Both the position numbers and the translations under genes were made by a program. A DNA stretch of 12,806 bases, taken from Chromera velia. Lineage: Eukaryota; Sar; Chromeraceae. Positions 7,804-12,806 of the stretch are shown piece after piece (the first letter of the stretch is position 1; each line of letters starts with the position of its first letter). The notes under the pieces are model-generated. The model ran no database searches. It worked only from the letters and a program-made list of their open reading frames with translations, and had not been told where the DNA came from. The stretch spans positions 15,001-27,806 of the forward strand of contig JAHBMJ010001670.1 of the NCBI GenBank assembly GCA_018398765.1, in the 5' to 3' direction.

Positions 7804-10800
7804 ACACACGCACACGGAGAGAAGGCGCGCGGGAAGGAGATCATCTCTGAAAATTGAAACCACTCACCTCACAGACTGGCATGAGAGTTTAGGGGAAGAC
7901 AGAGCGCGGAAAGGTGACAAAATTCTCTCATTCTGAAAACACGCTCACTCTCGGGCGCACAAGAGCGGGGTGGGAACTCGAAAGAAATTCCGGCGGTCAC
8001 AGCTTGAGGAGAAAACAAAGAAGGGCAGAGACCAAGCTCAAAGCGCAAAGGAGTGGGAACACACATGGTTGTTCTATGTCTTCTCTCTATTCACCCACCT
8101 GCAGCTCTTCTGGAGGGATGAAATGCGAAATGATGAAATCCTTCAGTGCATTCTCCCTTGTCAGCTCTCGAATTGTCTCGAGGATGTCTTCTCTCTCTGT
8201 CTGGAACTCTCTCTGGAGGTCCCCTATTTCTCCCTTCGCCTGCTTGTACTTCTCCCACAAGCGCTTCAACTTGGCAGTCAGAAGTTCGATGCGGTCCTCC
8301 TGCAAAATCACAGAAGAGGACAGAAGAGAAGAGAAGAGAAGAGGACTTTGCATGCACTCCCTCTGTCACTTAGGCACTCAATAAACACACACACACACAC
8401 ACACACACATAGAGAGAGAGAGAGAGGGAGGCGGCGGGGGGGGGGGAGATGTAAACGAGTCAATGCAAAAATAGTGAACAAAAAACAGGAAGGAATGCAG
8501 GCAGATAGAGACACAGAGAGAAGGAGACTATAATGTTGGTCCTTTCTTTACCCAAAATGGACGACAAACGAAGAGACTGACAGGAATTCGATAGATAAAC
8601 AGGTACGGAGACCCCCATGCATGTACTGTTACTGACTGACCTGAGAGGATGCCTTCTCCTCCAACGCCAGTCGCTCGTCCTCCTCTGCCTGTCGCTCCTG
8701 TTCGAGCGCTAGGGCTGCAGCAGAATTAATTCGTGGAGCCATCCGAATAGACATTGCAATCATTTTGCTCGATTCCATTTACCTATCCATCCATCCATCC
8801 ATCCATCCATCCATCCTCCATACCAGACAAGGAGACTTTATGTTTCTTTAATTTTCTTTAGATCAAAGGGCAGGAGACAGAGAGAGACACACACACATTT
8901 TTTCATTCCTTTGATTCACTCATCAGACGCCATACAGCACAGCCACGCAATGTGTGTCTCTACATCCTCAAGGGCGCACAAAGAGAAGAGAAGAGAAGAG
9001 AAGAGAAGAACAAAGAAGTGAATCTCAATCTCGGTGTTGTATCATGGTGTGTCTGATCAGTATTGGCTGACCTCTCTCTCTCCTCTTTTCAAGTTCCAGT
9101 TTTGCCTTCTTGAGCTCCACCTCCTGTGCCATCGCCGCCTTCATCACCTCAGACCCCTGCAGCATCTTCTCCTCCATCTCTGCCAACCTTTCCAACTGCC
9201 GGGCTTGGTGCTGCACACAGAGGGAACAAAAGCGAATCACAAAGAGCGGAAATTGTTTTTCAGCGTATTCACAAGTCTCGCATGGGCCTGATATCACGAA
9301 ATTGTGTTCACTGATCTATTTCTAAAATGCAACACAGAAAATCCTCGATCATCACTCCGGCACGTTAACGTTTCCGGGTTTCCCTTGCAGCGTTCCTCCA
9401 TTTCCTGTAGCGCGACATTTCATGTCCTGGAAGGAGAGGGATCTCTTTCTTGTTCACTCGCGTTGCAGTTCACAAAAACAACTGCTTCCGGCGATTTCTT
9501 CTGGATGCTCTCTGTGATGGCTTTCAGGGCATGCATGCTCTCACAGAGGCACAGGCGAGACAAATGTTCCGTTTCTTCACGTACACCCTTCTGTCTGTCT
9601 GTCTGTCTGTCTGTCTGTGCATCCTTATCTCTCTCCCGACTTACTTCCTTCTGCTTCTCTGCGTCCTCTTCCTTCTGTCTGATTTCCTGTATGAGCTTCT
9701 GCTTCTCGTTCTCTGCGATGTTGGCTGCGGCCTCGACTTGACGTCTCTCCTCCTCGAATGCCGCGTGAAGACGGGACTTCTCCTCCTCCAACTGGCTCTG
9801 GACCTGCAAAGCATACACACATGCACCCAACTTGGATTCGTCGGTCCATGAGAATCAGTAATCTACAATCATCAATGAGCAGCCAGTCCAAATGACAATC
9901 GGTAATCTACAATCATCAATGAGCAGCCAGTCCAAATGACAATCGGTAATCTACAATCATCAATGAGCAGCCAGTCCAAATGACAATCGGTAATCTACAA
10001 TCATCAATGAGCAGCCAGTCCAAATGACAATCGGTAATCTACAATCATCAATGAGCAGCCAGTCCAAATGACAATCGGTAATCTACAATCATCAATGAGC
10101 AGCCAGTCCAAATGACAATCGGTAATCTACAATCATCAATGAGCAGCCAGTCCAAATGACAATCGGTAATCTACAATCATCAATGAGCAGCCAGTCCAAA
10201 TGACAATCGGTAATCTACAATCATCAATGAGCAGCCAGTCCAAATGACAATCGGTAATCTACAATCATCAATGAGCAGCCAAAACCAGAACTCACACTTT
10301 CAAAGTGAGAAAAAGCAGAATAGTGGAGAAAAAGGGAAGCGAGATGGGGAAGTTGACACAGGAATCGTGACACGAAGAACCTGGACCGGAAAGGAAAAGC
10401 TGTACCCCTGCATGCACCCTTTTTTGGCGTACCTGTTTCATTTCTTCCTCAGATATTCCTGCAGGCAAACACAGAGGAGCACCAGGAAGAGTTCGGTCTA
10501 ATGCCGTCACAGAGCTACCTGGAGGTTAGGAAGCGAGAACAGACTGCTTCCTTTCGACTCGAGTCATTTTCAAGCTCTCTCTGTGTGTCTCTTTGTTTCC
10601 CTTTTCACTTATCTAATCGTCTGTCGGTTTGCTTCTCTTTCCACCTTTCTGTTGTTTCAACTGTCTGCGTGTCAACCCTTGTATTGCATCTTATCCACCT
10701 TCCCTCTCGGCCTCCTGAAAAACTGGATCAAAGAGAAAATATCTTATTTGCCCAACACTGACTGACCCAGTGACTGACTGACCTTCTTTGACGATCTTCT

Positions 10801-12026
10801 CCACAATTTTCTCCACGACGATTTCCTTCTCCTCCACCTTCTTGCTCTTCGGCCTCCCGCCAGAACCTCCTCCCTTCCCTCCTTTGTTGGCCAGCTCGTT
10901 GCGCAGACGCACAATCTCCTCTTGAAACTCCCTGCAACATTCGAGTGTGTTGAAGTCTGGCGATGGCGTATGATGATGATGATGAAGAGGTCTTTCGAGA
11001 CAACTTACTTCAGAGCTTCGACACACGCCCCTCCTTAATTGCACCTCTCATGCCCACAGAAAACCTCCCACTCAGACGTGCGAAAAGATTAAGTCCGACA
11101 GCCAGCGTATGGGGGATTTTTGAACTCAAGAAGATTCACGAACGTCGATTGACATGCAGGCACAAAGAGGGAGGCAGGGAGCCCCGCAGAGAAGCTCATG
11201 TTGGTGGAATCAGACTGGTCCTCTACTTCTTCTCTTGGAAACCGGCAACACCACACGAAAGGAGAACACACGTCCCAGAAAGAGGGACACAGAGACGTGG
11301 AGAGAGGTTGATTCAGACAGACCGGATCATTGCGTCCTTGGGGTCTTCGTTGATCCTCGGTTTGTTCCTGATGCTCTTAGCTCGGTAGGCGTATCTGCAG
11401 GCATCAGGTTGGAGGGGATGGAGTCTTACTAGGAGCACATCGAAGGAGAGTCTTTTCTGTCTTCGATACTTAATTGTCGACTGCTGGGTCTCTCTTCCGA
11501 ACTTTCCATTCGCGTCAAGACAGGCACACAGCATGAGGGGGGGAGGAGCGAGAAAAACTGGGAGACAGAGACAGACTGCGGCACACCCCACACTCATCTG
11601 TCCGTTGACTAGTCTCTCATCTCTTCTTCCTCTGCCCGCCCCCTCACCTGAGAGTCGAGAGGGTCTCGTCGCAGCATGCATTTACTTTCAAAAGAATTCT
11701 GTATGAAAGTAAATGCACTCACCTGAGAGTCGAGAGGGTCTCATCGTAGTTGTAGTCGGCTGGCCCGATGTTCGCAACCATCACCGTCCGGGTGTTCCCT
11801 CCGAGCGAGTCCTGTCAGACAGACGTCAATGAATGCGGAAAGAAAGAAAGGAGGAAAAACAATGATTTCATAAAATCGTATGATTAGAAAAACTCATTTT
11901 AGCAGTAACCGCTCAAAGGGACGTGTTCTATCAACGGACAAGCGGACACAAACGAGATAGGAGCGCAGGAGACGAGTCTGACCAAAGCATCAGGAAACAC
12001 ACAAACGCATTGTCGACATAGACACA

Positions 12027-12064
<38 letters not shown>

Positions 12065-12708
12065 AACCGGCAGACAGCGAAGGAGAGAGGGACTCAGAGA
12101 AGAACCAGAAAGGTCCGGTCGAACAGACCGATAGTCGGATTGAGTTAGTGAGCACAAAGGCGATAGAGATACAGAAATCGAAAGAGAGGGAAGACCCTCA
12201 AACGCACAGAAGTGAGTCCGTCTGTTTCTTCCATCCACGTGCGTCTTATTTGTGAGGACGATCCCACACGTCTCAATGCGTTTGCCTCTATCTATCCGAC
12301 TGTTTGACCAACCTGCAGAAGTCTGGTCAGTTTGGAGTCTCTGTAGGGAATGTGGGAGGACCGGCCATCCACTAGGGCACTGATCACGTTGCCTGAGGAG
12401 CGAGGGGAAAAACGAACAGAATGAAATGCACCTCCTCCTTCGATAAAGAACATCGATGCAAAAGAAGAAAAGTGAGTCATCATGTTTTCTTTTTTCACAG
12501 GCAGATTGGCAGCAAACGCTGACACACTGACTAAGCGCCTGACTGGCTGGCTGTTTGACTGACCAAGAGCTGAAAGCGAGAGATTAATTTTGGTTGCCTC
12601 CTTGAGGAGCTCTCCCGTGGCTCCTGTCTTCGACTGTCTCTCTGACCCTGCGAGGTCTGTCATGTTCAGCTTCCCAACTCGGATGTGGGCCTCTCCGTCC
12701 ACTCCCAT
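6459..12708 (-). CDS. KIF3: Kinesin-2 (KIF3-type) motor heavy chain, spliced, N-terminal part missing
   Basis: This is a plus-end-directed microtubule motor subunit; known kinesin-2 chains dimerise, join KAP and carry intraflagellar transport trains to the ciliary tip. Thirteen exons (listed separately) join in phase to 444 codons and a TAG; residue numbers count from 12708. Residues 1-130 hold the end of the motor: switch II DLAGSE (18-23), [20 protein letters not shown] (27-46), [14 protein letters not shown] (62-75), then DSLGGN and [15 protein letters not shown]. Neck, Gly/Lys-rich hinge and Glu/Lys/Gln coiled coil follow to about 311. The tail (312-405) carries [28 protein letters not shown] and EFAGNN. 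The GNN motif and following RPKTG suggest the KIF3A/FLA10 side, but the paralog is inferred. The ATP-binding half of the motor is outside the window; about 670-700 residues in total would fit the family. Confidence 0.93.
7120..7303. repeat. (CT)n and (TCTG)n microsatellite next to a splice donor
   Basis: CT dinucleotides at about 7122-7166 are followed by TCTG/TCCG/TCTA tetranucleotides to 7303. The tract begins on the kinesin strand as (CAGA)n right at the putative exon L donor (7303-7304). Confidence 0.9.
7305..7355 (-). CDS. KIF3: Kinesin exon L (tentative): basic RPKTG segment
   Basis: If exon K is spliced, this 51-base exon completes Leu405 and gives [16 protein letters not shown] plus two bases of the next codon. 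Arg-Pro-Lys-Thr-Gly segments occur near the ends of KIF3A-type tails. The acceptor is TCTCTGCAG and the donor AG/GTCAGA runs straight into a long (CAGA)n tract. Phase fits on both sides, but conservation is too weak to be sure. Confidence 0.55.
7636..7715 (-). CDS. KIF3: Kinesin exon K: tail with GNN motif
   Basis: Residues 379-404 plus two bases: [20 protein letters not shown] then EFAGNN. It matches the region after FIP in KIF3A-type chains, where a W is followed by a short beta-like segment and GNN. The sequence AACCT/GTAAGC can be read either as a donor (used here) or as Leu followed by a TAA stop at 7632-7634. The acceptor is CTTCACAG. Confidence 0.85.
7747..7815. repeat. (CA)n microsatellite
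   Basis: CACACG units pass into pure CA over about 65 bases, inside the kinesin intron upstream of exon K. Confidence 0.9.
8099..8299 (-). CDS. KIF3: Kinesin exon J: end of stalk and conserved tail
   Basis: Exactly 67 codons (312-378). It contains [40 protein letters not shown] and [19 protein letters not shown]. The DLQ.E...ERE.(I/L)LE and (L/F)II..FIP pattern is the tail hallmark of KIF3-type kinesin-2, and it separates this gene from other kinesin families. The acceptor is TTTTGCAG and the donor CAG/GTGGGT. Confidence 0.95.
8383..8447. repeat. (CA)n, (GA)n and G-run
   Basis: CA repeat (8383-8410), then GA repeat (to about 8429), then a GGCGGC patch and a run of G. It lies in the intron between kinesin exons I and J. 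A shorter AGAAG pentanucleotide repeat lies at 8322-8342. Confidence 0.85.
8641..8714 (-). CDS. KIF3: Kinesin exon I: coiled-coil stalk, with tandem acceptor
   Basis: Encodes [20 protein letters not shown] then KASSQ (287-311). Two in-phase acceptors lie six bases apart: TGCAG before 8714 and CCCTAG before 8708. I chose 8714 because TGCAG is the acceptor at most other introns here. Using 8708 would drop two residues (one Leu-Ala pair). The donor CAG/GTCAGTCAGT again opens into a (GTCA)n run. Confidence 0.85.
8784..8817. repeat. (ATCC)n microsatellite
   Basis: About eight ATCC units in the intron between kinesin exons H and I. Confidence 0.9.
8981..9009. repeat. (AAGAG)n microsatellite
   Basis: Nearly six perfect AAGAG units in the intron between exons H and I. 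Confidence 0.9.
9072..9210 (-). CDS. KIF3: Kinesin exon H: coiled-coil stalk
   Basis: Residues 241-286 plus one base: [20 protein letters not shown], then [20 protein letters not shown] and EKRRER. It resembles the stalk region of kinesin-2 with an ELEKRRER-type run. The acceptor is TGTGCAG and the donor G/GTCAGCC. Confidence 0.92.
9591..9618. repeat. (CTGT)n microsatellite
   Basis: Seven CTGT units shortly after the exon G donor, in the following intron. Confidence 0.9.
9645..9803 (-). CDS. KIF3: Kinesin exon G: coiled-coil stalk
   Basis: Exactly 53 codons (188-240), starting [20 protein letters not shown] and ending EKQKE. It is almost all Glu/Lys/Gln/Arg/Ala with heptad spacing, as expected for the dimerising stalk. 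The acceptor is TTTGCAG and the donor GAA/GTAAGT is near-perfect. A (CTGT)n run lies 27 bases into the following intron. Confidence 0.92.
9844..10281. repeat. 44-base minisatellite in a kinesin intron
   Basis: Almost ten copies of a 44-base unit (containing GTAATCTACAATCATCAATG and AGCAGCCAGTCCAAATGACA) start at 9858, 9902, 9946 and so on to 10254. The internal units look identical. Only the first (GAGAATCAG for GACAATCGG) and the broken last unit differ. It makes up two-thirds of the 629-base intron between exons F and G. Confidence 0.97.
10433..10458 (-). CDS. KIF3: Kinesin exon F: 26-base microexon
   Basis: Completes Gly179 and encodes ISEEEMKQ (180-187). It is bounded by GCCTGCAG and CAG/GTACGC, and its phase (2 in, 0 out) fits both neighbours exactly. 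The residues fit the stalk coil, where kinesin-2 chains often have an (V/I)S(D/E)EEM-like start. It is too short for gene predictors to find easily. Confidence 0.85.
10783..10931 (-). CDS. KIF3: Kinesin exon E: neck and Gly/Lys-rich hinge
   Basis: Completes Arg129, then [16 protein letters not shown] (neck coil start), then [15 protein letters not shown] (flexible, basic), then an acidic/basic helical run [18 protein letters not shown]. The first block is typical of kinesin-2; the Gly-rich hinge is more lineage-specific. The acceptor is TGTTGCAG. The donor G/GTCAGTCAGTCA opens into a (GTCA)n run. Confidence 0.93.
11323..11394 (-). CDS. KIF3: Kinesin exon D: neck linker
   Basis: Completes Arg105 and encodes [20 protein letters not shown] then AMI (106-128) plus two bases of Arg129. 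This is the canonical (R)YA.RAK.I.NKP.(I/V)NEDPKD stretch that ends the motor and starts the kinesin-2 neck linker. The acceptor is CCTGCAG and the donor CG/GTCTGTCTG. Confidence 0.95.
11643..11749. repeat. Direct duplication of an exon end and donor, with a hairpin between
   Basis: Plus-strand bases 11643-11674 and 11718-11749 match at 30 of 32 positions. They carry the exon C end (ACTCTCAG on the minus strand) together with its GTGAG donor. Between them, 11677-11690 and 11704-11717 are perfect 14-base inverted repeats (TGCATTTACTTTCA) around a 13-base loop. The hairpin fills nearly all the space between the two copies and directly abuts the functional donor. Confidence 0.9.
11723..11811 (-). 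CDS. KIF3: Kinesin exon C: end of motor core
   Basis: Residues 76-104 and two bases of Arg105: [20 protein letters not shown] then NYDETLSTL. The acceptor is CTGACAG and the donor AG/GTGAGT. The last bases of this exon and its donor are duplicated 75 bases downstream (see 11643-11749). Confidence 0.96.
12019..12065. repeat. (CA)n / (GA)n microsatellite
   Basis: A CA run followed directly by a GA run in the intron between kinesin exons B and C. Confidence 0.9.
12313..12392 (-). CDS. KIF3: Kinesin exon B: loop 12 / helix alpha-5 region
   Basis: Completes Gly49 and encodes [20 protein letters not shown] and LTRLLQ (residues 50-75), one of the most conserved kinesin segments. The acceptor is CTCCTCAG and the donor CAG/GTTGGT. 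The preceding intron is 171 bases, the shortest here. Confidence 0.96.
12564..12708 (-). CDS. KIF3: Kinesin exon A: switch II and start of microtubule-binding helix
   Basis: Residues 1-48 plus the first base of 49. It contains [20 protein letters not shown], with switch II at DLAGSE, then [21 protein letters not shown]. Family members usually have GERLKEA where this has GELLKEA, and LVD where this has MTD. The acceptor is GTGCAG and the donor GGTCAGTC. Upstream bases 12711-12806 are intron with CATT and CA repeats. Confidence 0.95.
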
Positions 12709-12806
12709 CTGCACTCATGCACTCATACGCACAAGCATACGCACATGCATACATTCATTCATTCGTGTGTGTAGACGGGTACATAGATACACTCACACAC
12801 ACACAA

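Noticed and set aside
9844-10281. CRISPR-like array
   Set aside because: The units are contiguous with no distinct spacers, and the site is a eukaryotic intron; it is a minisatellite.

Overview
The window is nuclear DNA from a eukaryote, almost certainly a unicellular one with motile cilia or flagella. The right half carries a minus-strand gene split by GT-AG introns, whose exons spell the second half of a kinesin-2 (KIF3-type) heavy chain, the anterograde motor of intraflagellar transport. The dense introns (171 to 776 bases), near-uniform TGCAG acceptors, long microsatellites and minisatellite would suit an intron-rich alga or protist such as a chromerid alveolate. That placement is only a guess.

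Layout, left to right. Positions 1-442: a foldback element with two arms of about 193 bases and nested palindromes. 443-984: GC-rich DNA with no gene I can support. 985-1925: a satellite of about 185 bases per unit (three close copies and two diverged). 2172-2295: a GC-rich imperfect hairpin with a 22-base perfect palindrome. 2565-3836, minus strand: one reading frame with only five stops over 424 codons and protein-like polar sequence, best read as a decayed or unrecognised gene. 4539-4913: a SINE-like composite with a tRNA-like head (intact A and B boxes, broken cloverleaf) and a degenerate repeat body of about 30 bases per unit. 4914-5540: AT-rich spacer. 5541-6458: spacer downstream of the motor gene, with a CA microsatellite.

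Positions 12708 down to 6459, minus strand: thirteen exons join without a phase break into 444 codons plus a stop. In order they give the motor core from switch II to the neck linker, a neck and hinge rich in Gly and Lys, a coiled-coil stalk, the conserved kinesin-2 tail ending in a GNN motif, a short RPKTG segment and a Gly/Glu tip. The P-loop half of the motor lies beyond the right edge. The first ten and a half exons are well supported; the last two are tentative.

The most unusual structures are a duplicated exon end and splice donor separated by a 14-base-stem hairpin (11643-11749), the foldback element at 1-442, the tRNA-headed repeat at 4539-4913, an almost invariant 44-base minisatellite in a kinesin intron (9844-10281), and tetranucleotide repeats that grow directly out of the kinesin splice donors.
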